Source of the DNA: Anaerolineaceae bacterium
GTDB taxonomy: Bacteria; Chloroflexota; Anaerolineae; Anaerolineales; Anaerolineaceae
Assembly (NCBI GenBank): GCA_018056725.1
Contig: JAGPFF010000003.1
Coordinates: 18,905-82,904 of the forward strand
Length of the DNA stretch: 64,000 nucleotides
Reading direction: 5' to 3'
Shown here piece by piece: positions 52,001 to 59,123 of the stretch. The notes under the pieces are model-generated. The model did not search any database. It saw only the letters and a program-made list of their open reading frames with translations, and had not been told where the DNA came from. Each line of letters starts with the position of its first letter. Position 1 is the stretch's first letter. The position numbers were made by a program, and so were the translations under genes.

Positions 52001-52320
52001 AAATTGATCAGGATTGGGTAATTATTGAGCGGGAAAAACTTCATCAAGACTTCATGACAGCCGCGTTAGAATTGAGTAATTTGTACATCAAAACTGGTCA
52101 ATACGCTCAGGCGGTAACGGTTGCCAACCGTGCTTTGGAAGAAGATGGATATAACGAGGCAGTTCACCGAACCGTCATGTTGGCTTACTCCGCCATGGAT
52201 GATCGCCCGGCAGTCGCCCGGCAATTCGAAAAATGCAAAATGATCCTTAAGAAAGATCTTGACATCGATCCTTCAGCCCAGACTATCAAGTTATATACTT
52301 CACTCATGCAGCGTTCTTAG
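49078..52320 (+). CDS. MalT-like NTPase, TPR and BTAD transcriptional regulator
   Basis: A 1080-aa regulator. Residues about 1-330 form a STAND-type NTPase as in MalT/LuxR proteins: Walker A APAGYGKTS near residue 45, Walker B FVLDDYH near residue 134, ASRT near residue 165. Residues about 370-790 are TPR-like repeats (YQTGELNDAQWKLRESY, AVIALEKALSYS). From about 840 comes an OmpR-like winged helix, then a BTAD domain (YRLRRALGN, HFHAAITSYRGQLL). Such proteins activate transcription after ligand binding. The genes directly downstream on the same strand are the likely targets. It is in a separate unit from the DUF5684 gene. Confidence 0.88.
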   Translation: MTAEFPVIRTKILIPRRRSEILSRPRLLTILENVLDLKLLILAAPAGYGKTSLLVDFSHHTQAPVCWLALDPLDSDPKRFIAHFIAAIQQKFPAFGQIATSALADLSQDKMNLDPIISAIINDAYENITEHFIFVLDDYHLVRDSKPIETFVNRLTQESAENCHYIIASRTLLTLPDLSLLVARSQVDGLSFEELAFLPEEVKQLMAVNYHQNISDEKADELISRTEGWITGLLLTAQLSPKGAPERSRVEKVSGVGIYEYLTQQVFDRQSRSMQSFLLRTSLMEEFDSNLCERIIGKALGLEGQNWDEVIDRIQRDNLFVLPVGDETVFLRYHHLFRDFLQNRMRVERPEETRLIETELAQYYESIQEWERAISIYFRIGSPEQQVEMIRRAAPSMILQGRMITLTDWLNALPHGMAESRPELISIRGSIAMLRGDYQTSLSLLNEAIKNLSHSGAGEELSAALIRRSAINRHLGHYEAALQDSQDAIELTRPPFGAPQKYAEALRAEGLVYYQTGELNDAQWKLRESYRRFQDLGLESDAAKVLLDLGVVYNARGDLDQVEKCFNDSLEYWQAVQNRFWQANVLNNIGTLKHQRGQYEQAVIALEKALSYSRLAVNPRMEGYTLTSLGDIYRDIQAIKEARQAYEQAATILEKTNDLSLDVYLTLAMAILERIAGNFSASRHQVATALQKAEKSGSKYEYNLCLLEQYALDLGSGKTKDLIQSFRKVEEYFTAAGFLPEAFKAAIFRLITALKIGESVSIEEINSTFQPGTDFNRNQILIQIGMEFQDTLLAAIPRFPESNVLQNLLNEIQGFEKKISQIHRVIRRHSSAVDFTNPKLTIRALGRMQVRQGAKIVSSKEWKTQTVRDLFFYIIAHPEGVTKEEIGEAFWPDADRDTIRLRFKNTIYRLRRALGNDCIQFADDCYRFNRNLDFDYDVDTFLTELENAKKANSTEEKIDHFHAAITSYRGQLLPKIDQDWVIIEREKLHQDFMTAALELSNLYIKTGQYAQAVTVANRALEEDGYNEAVHRTVMLAYSAMDDRPAVARQFEKCKMILKKDLDIDPSAQTIKLYTSLMQRS

Positions 52321-52617
52321 AGTGCTATCGATCTTGATGATGAACTTTCAATTACGAGAAATTTCGATTCAATCTGCGGATTGAATTGAAGTTTTCTGGT
52401 TTCAAATCCCTTTTAAATCCTATTCTCATTATCACCCTACTAATACATTAATTTCATCCAATACACCCTTGATTCGACAATTTCAAGGCATTTAAGCTCT
52501 ATTTGGCATGGAATCTGCAAGAATTTTTCAGAATAGCCCGTTATGCATCCTGTTTTGCATCCTGCCAGATGTTTTAATGATCACATAAGATCACTAATTA
52601 ATAAAAAGGAGTCTCTC
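52321..52617. other. gene-free upstream region of the peptide locus
   Basis: About 300 AT-rich bases between the regulator gene and the small peptide gene. It contains a direct repeat TGCATCCTG (near 52543 and 52556) and two GATCAC copies shortly before the ribosome site. No terminator is obvious after the regulator. It is a plausible target for the BTAD regulator, but no site is proven. Confidence 0.4.
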
Positions 52618-52758
52618 ATGAAAACAATTTCCCGCAATCTCGTTCTTTTCTCTGGCAAGATGGGTGGCAAGATCCGCTTGATCATGTTCGTGGCAACCCT
52701 CGTCCTCTTCGTCCTCGCCGCCGGTGCCCCTATGGCTACTGGAACTGTTGGCGGATAA
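52618..52758 (+). CDS. 46-aa membrane or secreted peptide
   Basis: A strong AAAAAGGAG precedes the ATG. The product has a basic N-terminus (KTISRNLVLFSGKMGGKIR), one hydrophobic helix (LIMFVATLVLFVLAAG) and a short tail APMATGTVGG. The shape fits a signal-peptide-like pre-peptide that would release a tail of about ten residues, or a small membrane protein. It starts a same-strand run with DUF5317, a leader-like peptide and an HD-GYP gene. No known family is recognised. Confidence 0.65.
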   Translation: MKTISRNLVLFSGKMGGKIRLIMFVATLVLFVLAAGAPMATGTVGG

Positions 52759-52769
52759 TTGACGGTTAA

Positions 52770-53363
52770 ATGGTCCTCCTGACCGCCGTCCTCTTAGGAC
52801 TCGTTCTCGGGATTTGCAGAGCATGGATTGGAAAAAGGGAGTATCGGGTTTACGACCTCAAAGCATCGGGTCTGGTGTTTTTAGCGGTCATCCCTCAATT
52901 CCTGATTTTCAGCCTCCCCGCGACACGATCAAAGATACCTGACCAATACGCCTCAATTCTGTTCGTTGGTTCTATCCTCTTACTCTTAGCTTTCTCGCTC
53001 TTTAATATCCGCAAAACCAGTTTCTGGCCAGTGATCATCGGATTTCTACTGAACGCAGTGGTGATCCTGTTGAACGGCGGATGGATGCCCGTCAGCCCTG
53101 ACACGGCGCAGAAACTCTTCCCCGGTGGGGAAGTAAATACCTGGAAGCTTGGTGAGCGCGTGGGATTTAGCAAGGATATCCTGCTCACCCCGGAATCCAC
53201 CCGGTTATGGTTTCTTTCAGATCGCTTTACATTACCTGATTGGATCCATTACCAGGTCGCTTTCAGCATAGGAGATCTCCTGATCTTCATTGGGATAATT
53301 TGGTTATTGTGGTCATTAGGCGGAAAAGACAATACAGTTACAAAGGAGCAATACCATGAGTAA
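52770..53363 (+). CDS. DUF5317-like membrane protein
   Basis: A 197-aa protein with about five hydrophobic helices and the block NGGWMPVSPDTAQKLFPGG between two of them, followed by LWFLSDRFTLP. These match DUF5317, a family of unknown function frequent in Chloroflexota and Actinobacteria. It starts 11 bases after the 46-aa peptide gene, and its end overlaps the next gene by eight bases. Possible roles are membrane sensing or peptide handling, as inference only. Confidence 0.7.
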   Translation: MVLLTAVLLGLVLGICRAWIGKREYRVYDLKASGLVFLAVIPQFLIFSLPATRSKIPDQYASILFVGSILLLLAFSLFNIRKTSFWPVIIGFLLNAVVILLNGGWMPVSPDTAQKLFPGGEVNTWKLGERVGFSKDILLTPESTRLWFLSDRFTLPDWIHYQVAFSIGDLLIFIGIIWLLWSLGGKDNTVTKEQYHE

Positions 53364-53640
53364 CATTTTTTATGATTACCATCATCACGATGAGAAAAAT
53401 CTGCAGCAGGAACGCGAATACAGCAAGATTCTCACAGCTGCTGTTGTAAATGAAAAGTTCCGCAAGCTTTTACTAACCAATCCTGGCATGGCGATCAAAA
53501 ACGGCTTCGGTGGAGAAGCCTTCCATCTTGCCTCGGATGACGCCCGGAGAATTTCCTCTATTCGTGTCAGCACCCTGGCTGAATTCGCCCGCCAGATGAA
53601 CGCTGGTGCTTCCCGCCCATCTTTGGGTATTGGTGATTAG
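53356..53640 (+). CDS. 94-aa peptide resembling NHLP-type RiPP leaders
   Basis: AAAGGAGCAATACC precedes the ATG, which lies inside the end of the DUF5317 gene. Residues about 30-80 read NEKFRKLLLTNPGMAIKNGF, then GGEAFHLASDDARRI and LAEFARQMN. This resembles the nitrile-hydratase-alpha-like leader (NHLP/Os1348/Franean1_4349 group) with the LLxxPxxAI-x-x-GF and L-E-F patterns. The C-terminal tail NAGASRPSLGIGD has no Cys. No modifying enzyme is adjacent, so it may act as a regulatory peptide. Confidence 0.55.
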   Translation: MSNIFYDYHHHDEKNLQQEREYSKILTAAVVNEKFRKLLLTNPGMAIKNGFGGEAFHLASDDARRISSIRVSTLAEFARQMNAGASRPSLGIGD

Positions 53641-53716
53641 TTCTCTTTTCCTTTGCTAATTCGCGCACACGTCCTCGCGTGGGTGCTTCATCTTGCTTGA
53701 CCCAAAGGTCGAATTA

Positions 53717-54868
53717 ATGGCTCAATTTATTGAAGGTGTCGCGCATTCCTATCCGCATAAAGGTAATGCTCCAAAGACTCAGTCCAAAGAAAAATGGGTG
53801 AGTCTTTCTAATCTTAGTCATTTTCTCATGGGTTCTGACACCCTTGAGAACCTGGCGGAGGATGCTTCAAGTTATATTATCAACATTCTGGATTTGGACT
53901 ATTGCCGCATCATCTTAATGGATCTTAACGGTCATTATTATTGCAAATCAGAATATTCTCGAGAGGCGCCATTCCACCTGAATGGCACCATTTTTGAACC
54001 AGCCATTGCGGAAGAGGTTTATTCGCGCTTGCTTGAACCTGCAAACCACCTCAAATTGTTGCTGGCGCATGAACATCTCACCCCGCTTGAACGCGCCAGT
54101 CTGGGCATCAAAGAGTCAGAAAAATCATGGATTGTTCCATTGCGCGTGGAATCCCGGGGAATAGGAGTGTTGGTTCTAGGTCAAAAAGGGACCAATGGCA
54201 GGCAACCCTTAACTGAAGATTCTTTTTACATGGTGGATTTAATTTCCGATCAGCTTTCCAATGCCATCCACCGCACACAAATGAATGATCAACTGGCAAG
54301 TATTTCCATTGAGACAGTTCTCGCGCTTTCCAAGACCCTGGAAACACGCGATTCTCACAGCGCTTCGCACAGTAAATTGATGGCTTCTTTATCCGAAAAA
54401 ATGGCCGTCCAATACCAGTTTTCCGTTAGAGAGACGCGGGAACTCTGCTGGGCAGCGCTGTTACACGATATTGGCAAGATTGGTGTTGAGGACACAATTC
54501 TGAAGAAAAACGGTCCGCTTAACGAAAAGGAGTGGGAAATCATGCGCACCCACCCGGGGATCGGTGCCCAAATAGTGCATGGAGTAACCGGTTTGGAATC
54601 CATCGCTCCATTGATTCTGGCACATCATGAGCGCTACGATGGAAAAGGGTATCCGTATGGCTTGAGCGGAGAGGCAATTCCGTTGGGAGCCCGCATTCTG
54701 TCAATTGTTGACGCCTATTCCACAATGACGGAGGGTCGCCCTTATCAGGCGAAACGGACTCATGCTGATGCTCTTTTGGAGATCATCAACAATTCCGGCA
54801 AGGCATTTGATCCTGAAACCGTCAAAATATTTATCAGCCTATTTGAGACGAACCCGAAAGCGCCTTAA
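53717..54868 (+). CDS. GAF and HD-GYP domain phosphodiesterase
   Basis: About 383 residues. An N-terminal GAF-like sensor domain (residues about 30-185) is followed by an HD-GYP domain: ALLHDIGKIGVED, AQIVHG, and HHERYDGKGYPYGLSGEAIP, with the canonical HD and GYP residues. HD-GYP enzymes hydrolyse cyclic di-GMP. The ATG at 53717 follows AAAGGTCGAATTA; a TTG at 53693 is possible too. It closes the peptide locus and is followed by a terminator. Confidence 0.85.
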   Translation: MAQFIEGVAHSYPHKGNAPKTQSKEKWVSLSNLSHFLMGSDTLENLAEDASSYIINILDLDYCRIILMDLNGHYYCKSEYSREAPFHLNGTIFEPAIAEEVYSRLLEPANHLKLLLAHEHLTPLERASLGIKESEKSWIVPLRVESRGIGVLVLGQKGTNGRQPLTEDSFYMVDLISDQLSNAIHRTQMNDQLASISIETVLALSKTLETRDSHSASHSKLMASLSEKMAVQYQFSVRETRELCWAALLHDIGKIGVEDTILKKNGPLNEKEWEIMRTHPGIGAQIVHGVTGLESIAPLILAHHERYDGKGYPYGLSGEAIPLGARILSIVDAYSTMTEGRPYQAKRTHADALLEIINNSGKAFDPETVKIFISLFETNPKAP

Positions 54869-54922
54869 GCCTTCTTTCGCACCTCTGTGAGGTCGATTTT
54901 TCTTCGCTAAGGGGGAAATGAT

Positions 54923-54961
54923 GAAATGGATGGCCGTGACTTGAGCCATCCATTTCGTTTT
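54923..54961 (+). terminator. terminator of the peptide/HD-GYP locus
   Basis: GAAATGGATGGC (54923-54934) pairs perfectly with GCCATCCATTTC (54945-54956), followed by GTTTT. Confidence 0.88.
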
Positions 54962-54984
54962 GGTCATGGAAGATCACTGGTGTT

Positions 54985-55806
54985 TTATTTGATTTGCAAC
55001 CGGCGTTTGAGGTCGGGAATGACTGGGGATGTCGCTTTCCGACCTTCTTCAGTCATTAGGGGAGCGTCTTTGAAACCCCATGAGGAATATTGGAAGAGTT
55101 GCGGACGGATGTAACAATCCCCCCGGTCTTCTTCGGGGAAGGCTGCCCTGCCTTGCATAATATAGGTGGCTGCCATCAGCATTTCAAAAGGATTTTCAGG
55201 TTTACGATTTACGTTCTCCCGTTTTGAAACATCGGAGGCAATGACAAAATTGGCTCCCATCTTACGTACTTCTTCAACCGGCAGGTTGTCCACGATTCCG
55301 CCATCGACGAGTAACCGACCGTTGATCTCAACCGGTGAAAAAAGACCGGGAATTGCTGCACTCGCCCGTACTGCAGGCGCAAGCGGACCGGAATTCAAAA
55401 CGACTTTTTCACCAGTACTGATATCACAAGTCACTGCAGCAAAAGGTATCTTGAGATCCTTGAACTCGATATCACCGATCTCCTTGCGCAGAAATTCCTC
55501 CATGGGTTGGGTGTCAAAAAAGGAGAGGGGTTTGCGCAAGGAAATTTTCAATAAGGTTGGCCAGCTCATGGTTTTGAAGAGAGTTTCGATCACTTTTAGT
55601 GGAACCCCAGCACAGTAAGCTGCCCCAACCAGAGCTCCAGCACTGGTACCGGCAACCACGTCTGGCTGAATGCCATTCTCCTCAAGCGTTTGCATTACCC
55701 CAACGTGAGCTGCTCCAAAAGTGGCGCCACCACTCAATGCCAGCCCAATCACCTTTTTTCGACCTGGCAGCGATAAATTCCGGAATAAGTCTTGAAGATT
55801 TTTCAT
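54985..55806 (-). CDS. patatin-like phospholipase
   Basis: A 273-aa serine acyl hydrolase. The oxyanion glycines appear as LALSGGATFGAAHVG near residue 23. The nucleophile elbow VAGTSAGALVG (GxSxG) is near residue 53 and the catalytic Asp in VDGGIVDNLP near residue 167. It probably cleaves phospholipids. It converges with the HD-GYP gene and diverges from the DUF364 gene. Confidence 0.9.
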   Translation of the reverse strand: MKNLQDLFRNLSLPGRKKVIGLALSGGATFGAAHVGVMQTLEENGIQPDVVAGTSAGALVGAAYCAGVPLKVIETLFKTMSWPTLLKISLRKPLSFFDTQPMEEFLRKEIGDIEFKDLKIPFAAVTCDISTGEKVVLNSGPLAPAVRASAAIPGLFSPVEINGRLLVDGGIVDNLPVEEVRKMGANFVIASDVSKRENVNRKPENPFEMLMAATYIMQGRAAFPEEDRGDCYIRPQLFQYSSWGFKDAPLMTEEGRKATSPVIPDLKRRLQIK

Positions 55807-55941
55807 AATTACATTATACGAAGAGAAACCGAAAAAGTTTTATCATGGTTCAGAATTGATCTTATTTTATGGATAATCGCACCGGGAAGTATAATAACGG
55901 CGGATTGGTCACATTCACCACTGACTCTTAATGAGGAATTC

Positions 55942-56691
55942 ATGACGCTTGCTCACCGATTAATAAAGGAAGTTATACCAGGGGAAATCCTCTCCGTTCA
56001 AGTTGGGTTATGGCGTACCGCGGTTCTGGCAAGAAGCGCTTCCGGCATTCATTGTGGTCTGGCGGCATCGCTTTCCAATCAGGATATTCAGCAAAAAAAT
56101 CAGAATGCCGTCCGGGATGCCGGGATGTTACACACCAAGAGCTTTCAGGATCTGGTAGCCCTCTTTGAATCCCCTAGTCATACCGAAGCCTCCATCGGTT
56201 TAGCTGCCATTAATGCCCTCCTTCCCCCGAGCCCACTGGTCTATGCGGAAGTAAACGCCCATGACTATCTAGCGCTTCACGGCAAAGGGAAGAATATTGC
56301 TCTCATCGGGCATTTCCCATTTATCGATCAATTAAAGTGCTCTGCCAAGAATTTGTGGGTCTTTGATCTCCATCCCTATCCCGGCGACCTTCCCGCTGAA
56401 GCAGCTCCGGATTACCTTCCCCTGGCGGATTATGTTGCTTTAACCGCCACCACATTAATCAACCACACTTTCGAAGATCTTATCCGTTTATGCCGCCCGG
56501 ACGCCAAAGTGGTGATGCTGGGTCCAAGCACACCCATGACTCAAAGCATGTTTGAATATGGAGTAAATATTCTCTCAGGAACCCAGGTAATCGATCCAAT
56601 CGCCACCTTTTATGGGGTCAGTCAAGGCGCTTCCATGCACAGTCTGCAGGAAAAAAGGGTTATCCGGTATGTAACGGCGATCAAACCTTAA
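55942..56691 (+). CDS. DUF364-type Rossmann-like protein (putative metal chelation)
   Basis: A 249-aa protein. The N-terminal half (IPGEILSVQVGLWRTAVLAR, GLAAS) matches the DUF4213 fold and the second half (IALIGHFPFIDQLK ... LGPSTPMTQSMFEYGVNILSG) matches DUF364, named as a putative heavy-metal chelation domain. The ATG at 55942 follows TGAGGAATT; an in-frame ATG at 55792 lies near the divergent patatin start and adds unconserved residues. It converges on the FecBCD-type operon, with which such genes are often associated. Confidence 0.75.
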   Translation: MTLAHRLIKEVIPGEILSVQVGLWRTAVLARSASGIHCGLAASLSNQDIQQKNQNAVRDAGMLHTKSFQDLVALFESPSHTEASIGLAAINALLPPSPLVYAEVNAHDYLALHGKGKNIALIGHFPFIDQLKCSAKNLWVFDLHPYPGDLPAEAAPDYLPLADYVALTATTLINHTFEDLIRLCRPDAKVVMLGPSTPMTQSMFEYGVNILSGTQVIDPIATFYGVSQGASMHSLQEKRVIRYVTAIKP

Positions 56692-56699
56692 CTAATTTG

Positions 56700-57311
56700 C
56701 TACTGAGGGGGTTGATTCTCTGTGACACCGGAGGCGTGAAGAATGTCGAGAATTCTTTGCCGTAGTGAAGCCAGCATCTCCATCTGAGTGGAACGGGTCA
56801 TAGTAAAAACTTCCGCATCTGACCAACGGTCAAGTGCCCTGGAAAGCATTCCAGGGCGCACCACAAGTAGTGCACATTGGAAATTTCTCTGATCGACAGA
56901 TTTTAGTCCTTGCGTCAGTCCAATGCCCCGCTCAAATTCCAGCGGTCCAAATTCATCCACAATCAAGAGCTGGCAAAGATCCACGTGGGAAAGAATTTGA
57001 TTTCCCCATTTCACCACCTCACTGTCAAATCTCCAGCGTGTGGTGGCAAGATCCGTTAAGGCGTTCTGGTTTACTTCAGCAAAACGTCTTTTCTCACCGG
57101 TCTGGAGATTGACCAGGTCAATCCCAATCTTTTCTTCATGTGCCAATACAGGTGGAGAGATCAATCCTTGAATTTGAACCCCTGCCGACTTCAAATCTGA
57201 AATCAGATTCTGCAGCAGAGTCGTCTTCCCGCTGCCAATTTCACCGCTGAGAATCAGGAGACTTCCAATTGGGGCGGGCATGCCAGTCTTTCCATCGATT
57301 TTACAAACCAT
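56700..57311 (-). CDS. NTPase_1 (THEP1-like) P-loop nucleotidase
   Basis: A 203-aa P-loop protein: Walker A SGEIGSGKTTLL near residue 23, Walker B LLIVDEFGPLEF near residue 115, and GLISPPVLAHEEKIGIDLV, which matches the nucleoside-triphosphatase (THEP1/NTPase_1) family. It overlaps the ABC ATPase gene by about 58 bases. A later ATG at 57281 has a better ribosome site (GGAAAG) and would shorten the overlap to 28 bases. It is the last gene of the padR/uptake operon. Confidence 0.8.
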   Translation of the reverse strand: MVCKIDGKTGMPAPIGSLLILSGEIGSGKTTLLQNLISDLKSAGVQIQGLISPPVLAHEEKIGIDLVNLQTGEKRRFAEVNQNALTDLATTRWRFDSEVVKWGNQILSHVDLCQLLIVDEFGPLEFERGIGLTQGLKSVDQRNFQCALLVVRPGMLSRALDRWSDAEVFTMTRSTQMEMLASLRQRILDILHASGVTENQPPQ

Positions 57312-58066
57312 AACCCATCCGTATGGACGACTTCAACCGGCGCGCCATACGTCTGACTGAGCTTGCTGCTGGTAAAGGTAGCTTCCATCGTTCCGGCATC
57401 CAGCACTTCACCCGACCGCATCAGAACCAGATAATCAGCGATCAGCGCTGCCGCTTCGGGATCATGGGTGGTGAAAATCACCGTTGTGCCATTATGGCGC
57501 AAACGATCCATGATGCGCAAGGTGATATTGCGGTTGGCGAGATCCAGGTGAGACGTCGGTTCATCCAAAAGGAGAATCTTGGGTTTTTGTGCCAGTGCTC
57601 TTGCCAGTGTAACAAGTTGCTGTTCCCCCCCACTCAAAGCCAACACGGAGCGTTGGATCAGGGATTCAATCCCCACTTCCTGCAATGCTTGTTCGGCAAT
57701 CGCAATATCTTTATCCGAGGGTTGTTCCAACGGACTCAGGTATGGAGCGCGTCCAAGCAAAACGTATTCCAAAACACTGTACTCAAAAGCCAGATTCTCA
57801 GATTGGGGAACCAAACCAATCCACTGGCTGAGAGAACGCCGTGAATACTGGTGCAAAGGGGTACGATTCAAGCTGATGGTTCCGCTTAAAGGTTTCTTAA
57901 TTCCGAGCAGCAAATGCAGCAAGGTTGTTTTTCCGGCGCCATTTGGTCCCAGAATCGCAGTAGCTGTGCGTGGCAAGATTTCAAAACTCACCCCCTTAAC
58001 AGCGGAAGGCATGCCTTCCATGTAAGAGAAGCTTAGATTTTGGATGTCAAGAATCCCGTGTTTCAT
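57254..58066 (-). CDS. ABC transporter ATP-binding protein, FecE/BtuD type
   Basis: A 270-aa ATPase with Walker A GPNGAGKTT near residue 39, the Q-loop in GLVPQSENLA, the signature ALSGGEQQLVTLARALAQ near residue 143 and Walker B ILLLDEPTSHLD. It pairs with the FecCD-type permease whose stop it overlaps by four bases. The substrate is likely an iron-siderophore, cobalamin or another metal complex. Confidence 0.92.
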   Translation of the reverse strand: MKHGILDIQNLSFSYMEGMPSAVKGVSFEILPRTATAILGPNGAGKTTLLHLLLGIKKPLSGTISLNRTPLHQYSRRSLSQWIGLVPQSENLAFEYSVLEYVLLGRAPYLSPLEQPSDKDIAIAEQALQEVGIESLIQRSVLALSGGEQQLVTLARALAQKPKILLLDEPTSHLDLANRNITLRIMDRLRHNGTTVIFTTHDPEAAALIADYLVLMRSGEVLDAGTMEATFTSSKLSQTYGAPVEVVHTDGLWFVKSMERLACPPQLEVS

Positions 58067-59055
58067 TTGGCAATCCTGAGGTTTTGGCTGGTCATCATGA
58101 TCAAAAAGACCGCTGCGCCTACCAGAGAGGTGATGATTCCCAATGGAATTTCGCCAACGGTCATCACCCGGGCAAGATCGTCACAGAGCATGGCAAAGAC
58201 TGCACCCAAAGACATGCTGAAGGGAATAAATTCCGCGGCATTGGCACTGGTAACGCGGCGGGCGATGTGAGGGATGATCAACCCGATCCAGCCCACGATG
58301 CCTGCGACCGAAACAACCACCGCCGTGATAGCGACACCTGCCGCAAGCAATAAAGCCCGTTCTCTGCCCACTGCCACACCCAGTGAAAAAGCGGTTTCGT
58401 CACTCAACGAAAGGAGGTTTAACCGCCAGCGCATTAAGAAGATGATCAAAAGACCGATCACAACCACTGGAAGAATGTAAAAAAGATCCGACCAGGTGAC
58501 GGCATACAAACCGCCTAGCAGCCAGAAAACAATTTCCGGAAGTTGGGAAGTGGGATCAGCAACGTATTTTAAAATCCCCAACCCGGCAGAAAATAGAGCT
58601 GAAACGGCAATACCCGCCAGTACCAACCTCAGTACCCAACCCCCATAGCGAATACGCCGGGCAATAAAGTAGGACAATACCAGCCCAAGCACGGCGAAAA
58701 AAGTGGCGCTCAGTTCAATCATCAAAGGAGAGGTCGCCATTAGAAGGATGCCAAGCGCAGCGCCAAAGCCAGCTCCCTGTGTCACCCCCAGAAAACCCGG
58801 TTCAACCAGAGGATTGCGGAAAAGCATTTGCATGACCCCGCCTGCAGCTGAAAGCGACATCCCCAGTAACGCCGCTGTGATCAATCTGGGAAGGCGAAGA
58901 TTAAGCACAAGCTGCTGCGCAAGTGGATCCTCACGCAATACGTTGAGTGGCATGAAAAGTGGTCGTGGGTACCTGCCAATAAAAAGGGAAAGCCCCAGAA
59001 CTAAGATTGGAAGCAATATAAGGAGGAGGATTAAGAAGGTTTTGTTTTTCGTCAA
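58063..59055 (-). CDS. FecCD-type ABC transporter permease
   Basis: A permease of about 330 residues with about ten helices. RLPRLITAALLGMSLSAAGGVMQ and NPLVEPGFLGVTQGAGFGA are the hallmark blocks of the FecCD/BtuC family, and GLIIPHIARR near the end contacts the ATPase. I favour a TTG start at 59055, because GGAAG precedes it and the in-frame ATG at 59115 would place a perfect 12-bp hairpin inside the coding sequence. The family name is certain; the ligand is not. Confidence 0.9.
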   Translation of the reverse strand: MTKNKTFLILLLILLPILVLGLSLFIGRYPRPLFMPLNVLREDPLAQQLVLNLRLPRLITAALLGMSLSAAGGVMQMLFRNPLVEPGFLGVTQGAGFGAALGILLMATSPLMIELSATFFAVLGLVLSYFIARRIRYGGWVLRLVLAGIAVSALFSAGLGILKYVADPTSQLPEIVFWLLGGLYAVTWSDLFYILPVVVIGLLIIFLMRWRLNLLSLSDETAFSLGVAVGRERALLLAAGVAITAVVVSVAGIVGWIGLIIPHIARRVTSANAAEFIPFSMSLGAVFAMLCDDLARVMTVGEIPLGIITSLVGAAVFLIMMTSQNLRIAK

Positions 59056-59069
59056 TGTTTCTTCCAGGA

Positions 59070-59100
59070 ATACGGGGCAGATTTTTTCTCTGCCCCGTAT
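59070..59100 (-). promoter_or_regulatory. intercistronic hairpin between binding-protein and permease genes
   Basis: ATACGGGGCAGA (59070-59081) pairs perfectly with TCTGCCCCGTAT (59089-59100). No U-run follows on the - strand, so it is probably a stabilising stem or a partial stop that keeps the binding protein more abundant than the permease. Confidence 0.7.
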
Positions 59101-59123
59101 AGTTTTACCTGCCAATCATATCG

